Assembly (NCBI GenBank): GCA_000727475.1
Contig: KL647298.1
Coordinates: 1,883,863-1,947,862, forward strand
Direction of reading: 5' to 3'
Length of the DNA stretch: 64,000 nucleotides
DNA from: Sarcocystis neurona
Taxonomy: Eukaryota; Apicomplexa; Conoidasida; Eucoccidiorida; Sarcocystidae
Below the pieces are notes generated by a model, which made no database searches, had not been told where the DNA came from, and worked only from the letters and a program-made list of their open reading frames with translations. Position numbers and translations under genes: made by a program. Positions 35,520-42,715 of this stretch are shown here, one piece after another. The first letter of the stretch is position 1. The number at the start of each line of letters is the position of its first letter.

Positions 35520-37425
35520 ACGGGGGTACAAAAACAGACGTCTACCTTCACGTTGGAAGATGTGCCCAGGTGTGCGTCCACCTACACCGTGATATATATA
35601 TATATATGTGTGTGGCCACTTTGTCTAGGCAGGCGTGTGTAGAGGAGGTTTCTGCAGAAAACAGTGCGTAGAAACGGACGCTTCTGCGAGTGTGTACAAA
35701 TCTCCGGCGGCTGCACGCCAGTATATCGCGTGTGGTTGAGACGTTTTCAAGCAGCTGCGTTGCGGCTTCCTGGATCAGGCAGCGAACTGCATCTTTTGGT
35801 ACCTCAGAACTGCACGAGCGTGTAAGATTTCCTTCTGTCTGCATGTGTACTCCTGCCGTTGTACAGCGGTGTTGTATGCGCCCGCCTGTGTATTATTTTG
35901 CCTCTGCACACGGCAGTGTGACTACCTACATGCTCCCCTGCTGCTGCCTGTTTTTGCTGCTTGTTTTGGCGTCTCAGGTCGTGCCGGAGAGATCGCTCCT
36001 AACTTCCGCGGCGAACATGCGCACGCTGCAGCTCTGCAGCCTCACACGAGACTGGCGTTCTGCAAGTGATGTGTACTACTGGTGAATCCATGCGTGCGTA
36101 CTGATGTTTCTCAGCTTGGTCCCTGCAGTCACTGCGCATCATTCAAACTGCTGCAGAGGCGTGGAGGGAGTTGTCGTCGGCGTCCACGTCTGTACCGTCT
36201 GCGTCCATTCGACTCTGTACAATTTTCTCGGCTGTTGATGTTTTTGCTCGTGAGAAACCGTCTCTGCACGCGCCTCGCCAGTTACTCTGCTTGCGTCTGG
36301 AGAAACGATGCAAAGTTGTACGGTAGATTTTTTGCAGACAAACACATGTTCTGCTGAATGTTGCGGCTGCAGGGTGAAGCGTGCGTCCGAAGAAGTGGGG
36401 GTGCAGTTGCCGACTCCGCTTGGCGACATTCGAAGAAGCGCTATCGAAAAGCGGTGAGTTGTGCGGAGAGGTGTGCGACAGGCAGAAGGCGCGGTCGCAG
36501 CAGCACGCACACGCGCAGCCGCACAAATACGGCAGCATCGACAGAGGCAGCAGAACGACAGCAGCAGAGGCAACAACATCGGCGACAGTCGCAGAAGAGG
36601 GCGGTACCGCAGCTGGTGCTGCAGCTGCAGCGAGAGAGGCCTGCGCACCAGCGGGTACCGCAAGGAAGCACCTGACGGGTGGCGTTTGCCCAAAGAGGAG
36701 GCAACGCAGCACAAAAGAGACGTGCACTTCCAGCGCAGGCAGCGGTTTCTACGGTCCCGTGCTGCATTTGGGGGGTGCTGCGTGTGGGAGCTACGAAGCA
36801 TTCATTGAGCGGTGAGGGAGATGCGTTGTGGGTGAGCGTTCTCAGTGTCGCTTTTGGTTTCTGACGCGAAAAGGGTTGCTCGTTTCCCTCTCTAGCATGC
36901 TATCGAGATCTGGCTACATAGGTGCCCGTCTGCGGATGTCCGCACAAACTGCTGATACATTTTCGCGGATGCGTGAGTCGCTGAAGCATTTGGTGGGCGT
37001 GTGTTTGCTGCAGGATCGCCTACGTTGACGTCCCTGTCGACGTGGCTCAAGAGTTTCAAGACGCTCTGCAGCAGCAGTCAAATGTAAGTGATCAGCTGCT
37101 GGTGTTCCTACCTTCATACGTACAGAGCTAGATACCACACGCGTGCGTCTGTGTAGTTCGTCCAGGGAGCTGTACATACACACCTCCCACATGCGCTTAA
37201 CTTCGTAGATAACACAGCCATATGTACATCGCGTACATACATGCGAGTGGCACCAGAACGGTGCGTGTAGCTGCCTAGACAAGGAAACTGATAAGGTTGG
37301 TTTTGCAGAAAGCTGCCGACAAGTTGCGGCCGTTGTTGTTGGGCAGCGTCCAACTTGACTGCGGAAGAGAAATAGGTGACCTCACGCAGGTAGACGATCG
37401 AGGACGCGCGTGTTTGCAAGTCTAA
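20835..37425 (+). CDS. DEAD-box RNA helicase, DDX21/Gu type with GUCT-like C-terminus (5' end incomplete)
   Basis: ATP-dependent RNA helicase; DDX21/Gu relatives are nucleolar and act in rRNA processing, so that role is inferred here. I read 14 exons: 20835-20916, 22425-23061, 25420-25846, 26826-27212, 29258-29610, 30789-30856, 31906-32057, 32087-32141, 35006-35161, 35978-36065, 36115-36172, 36373-36453, 37014-37083 and 37309-37425. Every intron is GT-AG and the phase is kept at every junction, giving about 909 codons. In order the protein shows the Q motif (RFMTPIQ), motif I (SETGSGKT), Ia (PTRELA), Ib (VATPGR), II (DEAD), III (SAT), IV (IIFVPTK), V (ATDVAARGID) and VI (HRSGRTGRAGR), then a helical segment and GUCT-like strands (ERSLLTS; IAYVDVP). 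Homopolymer inserts interrupt the core. The N-terminal exon(s) are missing. Exons 8 and 10-14 are less certain than exons 1-7. Confidence 0.88.
20917..22424 (+). other. Helicase intron 1
   Basis: Intron of about 1.5 kb with a CTG/CAG cluster at 21430-21500 and a TA/TATG block at 21980-22205. Acceptor is GCTTCCCAG at the right end. Short open frames inside show no domain. Confidence 0.7.
22425..23061 (+). CDS. Helicase exon 2: motif I, long Ser insert, first half of motif Ia
   Basis: Begins WQSYEAIFAGKDMMARSETG, with the Walker A motif SETGSGKT. A Ser-rich insert of about 60 residues (22623-22800, AGC repeats) follows, then an acidic linker, and then RILVLEPT at the end. The Arg codon of PTRELA is split 1/2 by the GTAGGC donor at 23062. 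Confidence 0.88.
23062..25419 (+). repeat. Helicase intron 2 with a large ACAT/ATAC microsatellite
   Basis: The intron is 2.36 kb long. From about 23220 to 24080 it is almost entirely degenerate TACATACA/TATATA repeat. The rest is mixed, with TA tracts near 24550 and 24890 and several GCATGC palindromes near 25220-25400. Acceptor is TTTCCTCCTGCAG. Confidence 0.75.
25420..25846 (+). CDS. Helicase exon 3: motif Ia-Ib with a Gln insert
   Basis: Completes PTRELARQVAREMALL and continues FCVYGGVPVETQLKQLRRE. An imperfect Gln/Arg tract (CAG repeats, about 25537-25640) is followed by RIDVLVATPGRLLDLL, motif Ib. The end falls within a Leu codon at a GTAAGC donor. Confidence 0.88.
25847..26825 (+). 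other. Helicase intron 3
   Basis: Holds a CTG-rich stretch (25880-26035), a GTA/TAG trinucleotide stretch (26215-26375), and a purine-rich GAGGAAGA stretch (26440-26790). The purine-rich part reads as an acidic Glu/Lys frame (26473-26775) but it lies inside the intron that joins motifs Ib and II in phase, so I treat it as non-coding. Acceptor is TTTTCGCTGCAG. Confidence 0.7.
26826..27212 (+). CDS. Helicase exon 4: motifs II and III
   Basis: Reads VRRVVLDEADEMLKLGF (Walker B, DEAD), then a Gln/His/Lys insert from CAG/CAAG repeats (26920-26965) and a charged linker. Then comes VQLLLFSATSPAWVQQVAAA, motif III. Ends CTGCG before GTACGT. Confidence 0.88.
27213..29257 (+). other. Helicase intron 4
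   Basis: About 2 kb of mixed DNA with TATG/TA tracts at 27295-27370, 27795-27810 and 28885-28900, and several GCATGC motifs. A possible small exon at 28159-28195 was considered and dropped. Acceptor is GTCTCTGCAG. Confidence 0.65.
29258..29610 (+). CDS. Helicase exon 5: start of domain 2, motif IV
   Basis: Completes an Arg codon and reads TAATVEHVALRLPDHLSARG, then a Ser/Ala-rich insert, then LQDLVVCES-AAGMQAIIFVPTKADAD (motif IV region) and VLHGDIGQETRQAVMDGFRR. Donor is GTAAGG. Compared with DDX21-type proteins, the insert between the first strand and motif IV is unusually long; a small cryptic intron there is possible. Confidence 0.85.
29611..30788 (+). other. Helicase intron 5
   Basis: About 1.2 kb without microsatellites except a run of 15 G residues at about 30564-30578. 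No gene is seen inside. Confidence 0.65.
30789..30856 (+). CDS. Helicase exon 6: motif V
   Basis: A 68-base exon reading RYKVLVATDVAARGIDVQT then VDL. Acceptor CCATACGCAG and donor GTGAGT are both strong, and the phase matches its neighbours. Confidence 0.9.
30857..31905 (+). other. Helicase intron 6
   Basis: About 1 kb with a CA-rich tract at 31735-31762. No gene is recognised. Acceptor is GCATGCGCGCAG. Confidence 0.65.
31906..32057 (+). CDS. Helicase exon 7: motif VI
   Basis: Reads VIHCGVPADDDTYVHRSGRT then GRAGRGGKSILLYSKDE and a helix ending ACGFK. The HRSGRTGRAGR box is canonical. Donor is GTAGGT. Confidence 0.9.
32087..32141 (+). CDS. Helicase exon 8 (tentative)
   Basis: Follows a 29-base intron (GTAGGT...TTTTCAG). 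Reads GLRAFRLPSQRLSTRTSA, at the place where DDX21-type proteins have a short linker before the GUCT-side helices. It ends before GTAGTG in phase 0, which matches exon 9. The very short intron and weak donor make this uncertain. Confidence 0.45.
32142..35005 (+). other. Helicase intron 8 with GTA trinucleotide satellite
   Basis: About 2.9 kb. From about 34012 to 34295 it is a GTA/TAG repeat with drift. A protein-like frame at about 32284-32333 (LVSSGSRFFVSVEDAA, then GTGAGA) may be an additional exon I could not place in phase. The rest is mixed DNA. Confidence 0.5.
35006..35161 (+). CDS. Helicase exon 9: helical segment before GUCT
   Basis: Reads ASSTSRELDSVSAAVVPAFR then AAAEEVLRRG...LARALAVAAKMK. 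This matches the helical stretch that follows the helicase core and precedes GUCT in DDX21/DDX50-type proteins. Donor is GTACGC. Confidence 0.75.
35162..35977 (+). other. Helicase intron 9
   Basis: Contains a clean GT dinucleotide run (about 35488-35513), a TA tract (35593-35606) and otherwise mixed DNA. Acceptor is TGGCGTCTCAG. Confidence 0.65.
35978..36065 (+). CDS. Helicase exon 10: start of GUCT-like domain
   Basis: Reads VVPERSLLTSAANMRTLQLC then SLTRDWRSA. The RSLLTS...LQLCS pattern matches the first strands of the GUCT domain (RSLINS...LQCS in DDX21). Donor is GTGATG. Confidence 0.7.
36115..36172 (+). CDS. Helicase exon 11 (tentative): GUCT helix
   Basis: Reads SLRIIQTAAEAWREL, matching the W-x-E-L helix of GUCT. 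The acceptor TTTCTCAG is good. The donor used here (GTCGTC) is weak but is the only one tried that keeps phase into exon 12. Confidence 0.45.
36373..36453 (+). CDS. Helicase exon 12 (tentative)
   Basis: Reads VKRASEEVGVQLPTPLGDI then RRSAIEKR, ending at a GTGAGT donor with two bases of an Arg codon. Phase matches exon 13. Two nearby open segments (to 36812, and 36898-36970) also end at good donors and could be alternative exons. Confidence 0.45.
37014..37083 (+). CDS. Helicase exon 13: end of GUCT-like domain
   Basis: Reads IAYVDVPVDVAQEFQDALQQ QSN, like the FDVP strand and last helix of GUCT. Acceptor is TTGCTGCAG and donor GTAAGT. Confidence 0.65.
37309..37425 (+). CDS. Helicase last exon in this reading
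   Basis: Reads KAADKLRPLLLGSVQLDC and ends CLQV-stop at 37425. Acceptor is GGTTTTGCAG. A GTAGAC site after GDLTQ could be a donor leading to further 3' exons. The FRGQR-type tail of animal DDX21 is not seen. Confidence 0.55.
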   Translation, partial: KAADKLRPLLLGSVQLDCGREIGDLTQVDDRGRACLQV

Positions 37426-37450
37426 AAGTGCCCGAGTGGCGACCAAAGAG

Positions 37451-38137
37451 TCACGAACAAGTGAGTGATCTTGCGACAATGAACGACACATACGTCGCAG
37501 GTTGCATCCGGTTGGAAGTGCTGCTGTACAGTCTTAGAGGCTTCAGTAGGGAGGAGAGAAATGAGGGGACGGGCGAAATCAGTAAAAAGCCACCTCCTCG
37601 TAGGTACACTCTGAGGAAAAGACACCTGCTGCGGTGCGCGTGCACAGAAGAAAATGGGACGATATTTCTTGTCGTTAGCAAGGCCCAGTAGCTACAAGAC
37701 ACGTTCCACGGCATGGCTAACAGGTTGGAGCCACGGTTGGTAGAACACCAACGGGGATACGTTTGCAAAGAAAAGTGCGAAACGGTTATATCCGCCGGTT
37801 TCACAAATAAAGACTTTCCGTAAGATGAATTACCTAGTGACGTGTCGCGTCTCCAAGTAGTCAACCTTCTAGCGTCGCCTGAGCCGCGTGTGACTAAAGC
37901 GCCTGATACCTGTGTACACGCAGTCGCGAGAACAGAAGCCCAGGCAGGTTCTCTTAATTCTCCTGTGGACTCCTTTATGCGGACGCCGATAAGGTGGGTT
38001 CCACTGCAGATGCCCTGCACGCTGCCTTGCACGAAGCATCTTTCTCCTGTGCTGACACCCTCAACACTCTTTGTCAATCCTTCTCCCCCGATGACACAAA
38101 GTGCGGTCGAAGACTTCATGGGAAATTACAGAGTTGA
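37451..38137. other. Region open on both strands; possible SAG-like exon at 37958-38137
   Basis: The minus strand is open for 222 codons (37451-38119). On the plus strand, 37958-38137 reads a Cys-containing segment (DADKVGSTADALHAALHEA, then SCADTLNTLCQSF) that looks more like protein. Its upstream end may be an acceptor near 37990. The Cys spacing would suit the N-terminal half of an Eimeria SAG, but this is weak. I cannot choose a strand. Confidence 0.25.
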
Positions 38138-38461
38138 GTAGCAATCGCATATTTGCGTGTCGAATAAAAAGGGTGTTCAAGCTTTGTAGGGGCTCCTGCG
38201 AGGCTCTGCGCGCAGTTTCATTCTGAGTTCGCATTTCGCTTACTGCGTCTGCTGCCTTTGGGTTCGTTCGCTGGTGGGTAGGAAGGGGAAGGAAACAGAA
38301 TAAGGGGAGGAGGCGGAGGCAAAATTTTTTCTCGCGTCGCATTTCGTATTTCCTGATCCACTACTGGAGCTAAGACCTTGCTGAGACCGTCGGAAATCAG
38401 TCCAGGACATGACTACGTGTGTGCAGGGTGGTAGGCAGATACAGTAGTGGATGACAGTTGA

Positions 38462-38733
38462 GTGAACCGAGAAAAAGTCAAGCAAACGACGAAAATGCGG
38501 GCGGCTAGATACCTGAGTAGACCGGTGGCGGAAGGTACAGTATTGGATGTAAGTTTGTGTGCAACAATCGAAACGGTGGTAACTACATTAGCAGACCTCT
38601 CAACTGAGCGTGCTGCTGATTCTTCCCGAGCCGTAGAAGAGTTTTGGGTCGCACTACTTTTATACTTGAAGCCTGTTCTTCCTTATTCCACTATGAGCAA
38701 TGAAAACACACGCCAGAAGAATACTTACGGAAA
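38462..38733 (+). CDS. SAG-like exon (TA4-type surface antigen family), tentative
   Basis: A plus-strand frame reads VLDVSLCATIETVVTTLADL and then SSRAVEEFWVALLLYLKPVL followed by PYSTMSNENT. The AVEEFW-x(7)-L-x-P-x-LPYS pattern resembles the central helix and following loop of Eimeria SAGs (AVEYW...LPPLY). Those are GPI-anchored sporozoite/merozoite surface proteins with a CAP-like fold. The frame ends at a GTGAGG donor. A strong GTAAGT inside it at about 38540 is not explained. The following frames (38786-38869, a coiled stretch TRSQDALRVETAKETHRVLE; and 38886-39045) look coding, but I could not join them in phase. Confidence 0.35.
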
Positions 38734-38785
38734 GTGAGGTCTCGGCCGCGCATTTGAGTTGCTGCCACTTCTCCCGCCTCCTCAG

Positions 38786-39045
38786 ACACGCAGTCAGGAT
38801 GCACTGAGAGTGGAGACAGCGAAAGAAACGCATCGAGTTCTTGAAGAACTTAAAGAAAATCGACTGCATGTAAGGCTTCCCTCAGATGGAGCAAAAGAGG
38901 GAAAGAGGGGCAATTCCGCAATTGAAAGACGAGCACGGGGCCGCAATACCGACTTTTTACGGCCGAAGAGATCGGAAAAGGTTTTTTTTCGGGGAAAGCC
39001 ATTTGCCTCTCGTGGAGAGTCTCCCGTCTACTGGCACCGCGGCAG
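38786..39045 (+). CDS. Exon-like open segment(s), unknown
   Basis: After a CTCCTCAG acceptor, a frame reads ALRVETAKETHRVLEELKEN and meets GTAAGG at 38870. After a second CTCAG, a frame starting MEQKRERGAIPQLKDEHG runs to a GTAATA donor at 39046. Treating both as exons would need a 16-base intron. Reading straight through is also open to 39049. The sequence is charged and free of repeats. No family is recognised. Confidence 0.3.
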
Positions 39046-39479
39046 GTAATACGGTCATTGTGTCCTGGTGAAGATCGGCGCTAGCTGTCTAGTCCCTTTA
39101 AAAGAACCGAAACCCACGGACGCTCTTGTTGTACGCATGCTTTTGGGGACTCGCTCTTTGAACTTGACAATACCCGTATGTGGGCTCATTCTGAAGTCGT
39201 CACGGGACCCTGTACGCACTTTTAGTGTGGAGCACTGCACATGTGTGTCTAGGTAGGAGCCGGAGTTGCATTTTCTCAGCACGCCGTAAGGGCGCCGTGG
39301 GAACGTGAAGACAGGTCCAGGGAAATCGTACGCTTTGTGTGTGGCACAAGGGCGTGTGTCGGACTCTACACAGCATTAGCGTCAGCAGCTACTGTAAGCA
39401 CGAGTTATCGAGCTTTCCCTTAGCCGCGCAGCTAGGTCTGTGGGGAAGCCGGTACTGTACGGTTGAGCACGTCTGGTGG
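39046..39479. other. Spacer, nothing recognised
   Basis: Mixed DNA with short overlapping open frames on both strands; no motif is seen. Confidence 0.4.
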
Positions 39480-39698
39480 CAGCGCAGTAAAACGTACACA
39501 AAAGTGTAATGTTTCAGGCAATATGCCGTAGAGAGACTGCCATGGTTGGTGCGCACACTCTGATAAGGGACGGGAATTGTCGTCCTACGCAGCGCAGTAA
39601 AACGTACACAAAAGTGTAGTGTTTCAGGCAGTGTGCTGGAGAGAGAATGCCCTGGTTGGTGCGTACACTCTGACCAAAAGCGGGAATTGCCGTCCTTC
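39480..39698. repeat. Tandem duplication, about 110-base unit, two copies
   Basis: The phrase AGCGCAGTAAAACGTACACA starts at 39481 and again at 39591. The two 110-base copies are alike along their length with scattered substitutions. On the minus strand both copies are open in one frame. Confidence 0.9.
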
Positions 39699-39809
39699 AC
39701 AAAGCCAAAGCGAGAGGAAGCAAGGAGACCCCAACGAGAGGTCGCGTATTCTACTGAAAAGGATTTCTGGACTGTTTAGAGAAGAGCGGACCGCCTCCAT
39801 TGTCAGCCT

Positions 39810-40124
39810 GTGTATGATAGAAATAGGATACCACTTTCCAGAAGACAGCGCACATCACCCAGATGTGGTGCGGTAGACAGGGCGGCCGATGAGTGCGGTG
39901 CAATGTGGCGAACAATCCGTGAATCTCTGCCACGTCGCAGTACAGGCTCCCTCTTCCATCTCCAGCACAATAACTCTTACAGCTACTTGTCGTATTTCGC
40001 TTTTAATGACTGCGTGCTCGTACACGATTCGTCTTGCAGCGAGACCTCACACTTTGCCGGTCCAGTCAAATTCTTGTCGTTCTGGTACGAACAGATCTTC
40101 CACTCAAAAACAATAGGCATCTAA
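39810..40124 (+). CDS. Possible SAG-like exon, weak
   Basis: A plus frame reads SLFHLQHNNSYSYLSYFAFN then DCVLVHDSSCSETSHF. The aromatic strand followed by Asn/Asp and two cysteines resembles the SAG strand before its C-x(4-5)-C pair. No splice sites were fixed and the match is by eye only. Confidence 0.22.
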   Translation: MYDRNRIPLSRRQRTSPRCGAVDRAADECGAMWRTIRESLPRRSTGSLFHLQHNNSYSYLSYFAFNDCVLVHDSSCSETSHFAGPVKFLSFWYEQIFHSKTIGI

Positions 40125-40317
40125 GCTCGAACACAAGTTCCTCTCATACGGCAACGCACAACCGCCCACAACTTCTCAAGGGACGGTCGATCCTTGGACA
40201 CTCATTCCTTCGAAAAACACTGAGTTTTGGTCATGTTGCTCAATCGACGTCCTAGAGCTATTCAGGGCGGGCCTTTGCTGTTGCAAAAATCGTGCCCGAA
40301 GTCCTTTCTGTGCCGGT

Positions 40318-40656
40318 TTGAAGTCTCGCCTAGCTGTGGTGCGCCACACGGGCTGTCTTAGGGGGACTGCTTGTCACCATTGGCAGAAGTGTGTGCCTCC
40401 TGCCGGCTGTTGTGTGCGCTGTTGGCTCTGGGACTTTAATAACAGTGCTATGTGCAATGGAGACGCTTACCAACAGGAGTTCCGCCAAAGAAGAGCAAGT
40501 GGAAGTTTTGTGTTGAAAATCAATCTCTCCTACATTGTAAACGTACCGTACCGCGCTGAATTCGCAGAAGGCCCAGCACTTCATAGGGTGGTGCATCTGT
40601 ACCAGGACAACGCCTTCTACAGCCGAAACGGGTTGACCGTGCCGCATTTATTTTAG
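40318..40656 (+). CDS. SAG-like exon, tentative
   Basis: A plus frame contains CNGDAYQQEFRQRRASGSF and then VVHLYQDNAFYSRNGLTV, ending at a TAG after PHLF. The LY-x-DNA-x-Y block closely resembles the central loop of TA4-type Eimeria SAGs (LYTADNAMY), in which an aromatic strand follows. The frame stops where that strand should continue, so this is either an exon whose donor I did not find or a broken copy. Confidence 0.35.
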   Translation: MKSRLAVVRHTGCLRGTACHHWQKCVPPAGCCVRCWLWDFNNSAMCNGDAYQQEFRQRRASGSFVLKINLSYIVNVPYRAEFAEGPALHRVVHLYQDNAFYSRNGLTVPHLF

Positions 40657-42094
40657 TATCGACTGCAACGTAGTGGCGTATTCTCTACGCGGTTGACGCC
40701 TCTCGGTGAAAGCGCACGCACAGTTGCACCGCCTGTCTTGCAACTGATAAATGACAAGAGTATTATTTAGTGGTACACGGCCCGCTTTTTTCTGAAAACA
40801 CACGCCTCTTGGTCTTGCTCCTCTCCAAGAGGCGTACTTTTTCCCTGCCAGTGTCAGTAAACTGGAACACACTGAAGACGACGTGTGAACGTCGGAGTGG
40901 CCACATTTGTGCGCGTGTACTTGTGTTGTGACACACACATACGTGAAGGAGCGCTCGTGTAACGACACGTCTACAACTGCACGTGAAACCGGCTCTGCTC
41001 GATAATCGTGTCGCCCGTAGTGAGGTATTGTTTCTAAGGGGTTCCAGGCCAATTTTTGGAGTCCTTATTCTGTGTGGCGCCACTTTGAACACTTACTACT
41101 TTCCGTGCAGACATCTACAGAGTGAAGCGCCGATACCTTCGCATGTAAACGCGGCATCAAGGCACTCGGCAGTCCGCTCAAACTATGCAGGTTTGTCGCG
41201 TGGATGTAAGTGACTCATACGACTACCTAACAATTGAACGCGCAAACAATCGTGTCTCAGGCTTCAGCTCGAGAGACGACTTTCATTTATGGTCAAATTT
41301 TACAGACGAGGCAGTTTCAGAGAACGGACGGTCGCACAGAACTGCGCTAAAACAACTTTGAAGAATACGCCTCTTTGCACTTTGATAAACCAGTGAAACG
41401 TTGTGGCTTGTCCGACACCAGTTCTCTGCAAAACATGCCGCTGGAAGGAACCACGGCAGCAGTGCTGCCACTGGGCTGCATGCGTGCTCTAAAGTGTGTC
41501 CTCGAGATGGAAACTGAACTTCACTGTGACTTCATGCAGCGGCAGCAGGGTAGGGGCTAGTCTACGTTCGTACGTAACGCGACGAGTGCGAATCACGGCC
41601 TCCTGCTAATGAGTTCATGTTCCCGCTGCAACCACGGACGTTTCCCGTTCGCTGCAGCATGTGGCTTCCTCGCTATCCGCTTGTGTACCACAGACCTGCA
41701 AGTAGAATTATAGAGATACAGACAAATATACATCTGTATGTACCTGTGTGGATGCATATGTGTACATACGTATGTGTGTGTCCTCGGCACTGCATTGTAC
41801 GTGTGCATGTGCCGTATATACGTGGACTGAGTCAGAAAATTCACGTATACGCATACACACCTGAAATGCTCGAACTCAACCTTGTGCGGTGTGTATCGAG
41901 TGGCACAGATGCCGGTCCCCTGCTGGTTTCTTTGTCTGCATTCCCTGCGGTGTGAGCACGCAGTTCGCTTGTTCATGTGGGTCCACGGCATTTTTTTTTT
42001 TTTCCCGTCGCACCCAAAGATTACTAATGAGGGGGGTAACTCCAGGTGTAGAGGTCCGAAGTAGGAGCCAACGGAATACTATCGTAAACGGCGG
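40657..42094. other. Spacer, nothing recognised
   Basis: Mixed DNA with overlapping short frames on both strands, a TATG/CATAC tract at 41730-41790, and a T run at about 41991-42003. No gene is supported. Confidence 0.4.
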
Positions 42095-42715
42095 GTGCGT
42101 CCTACCACAAAGGCATACATTGGCAATAGCTGTTCAGAACCACTCTTAGTGGCCAGGGGGCTCACATTCAAGCGATGCCGCACCTCTGCCGGTGCACAGC
42201 TTGCTCTCTCACGTGTAGATGACCATCTGAGAGGTTGTAATGTGCCTTGTTGTTTCACGGCTGCATTCGTAATGCACAAACGCGGGTATCGGAAGGCGTT
42301 GTCCCTACTCAGCGTGTCTGACAGGCCACCAAACAGATTTTCTGTTACAGGTTTCCGTCCGCGGTGGGCGCCACCGTCGGGTGCGGGACAAAAGACGGCG
42401 GCCAATTATGCTCAGTATGATATATGGAAGTTCCTGCGTGCCCACCAGGGTTGTGTTTGTTCAGCTGACATAGGAGACGACAACGGTGAAAATGTAGTAT
42501 TTCGTACAATCCTGCCAGACAATGCCGTGCACATCTCAGCAGATTTTACTACCGGGACGCACCAGTCAGGCGGAGCACGTGTGAGTCCCCTTTTTCGAAC
42601 GGCGACGGCAGATTTGCGTCACGTAGAAGCATTTGGCTGTTACCTTACGTCATGCGCAATGCCGTCTGGAGATTCGTCGCCTCCGACAACACGCCTTGCA
42701 TACGTGAAAGTTTAA
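42095..42715 (+). CDS. Possible SAG-like gene segment
   Basis: The longest plus-strand frame of the repeat-poor segment (206 codons). Its second half reads AANYAQYDIWKFLRAHQG, then LPDNAVHISADF, and then SPLFRTATADLRHVEAFGC followed by YLTSC. The order tryptophan helix, DNA-x-(aromatic/His) loop, aromatic strand and paired cysteines is the order seen in Eimeria SAGs. The first half shows no similarity, so an acceptor probably lies inside. It ends at a stop rather than at a clear donor. Could be a chance frame. Confidence 0.3.
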   Translation: MRPTTKAYIGNSCSEPLLVARGLTFKRCRTSAGAQLALSRVDDHLRGCNVPCCFTAAFVMHKRGYRKALSLLSVSDRPPNRFSVTGFRPRWAPPSGAGQKTAANYAQYDIWKFLRAHQGCVCSADIGDDNGENVVFRTILPDNAVHISADFTTGTHQSGGARVSPLFRTATADLRHVEAFGCYLTSCAMPSGDSSPPTTRLAYVKV

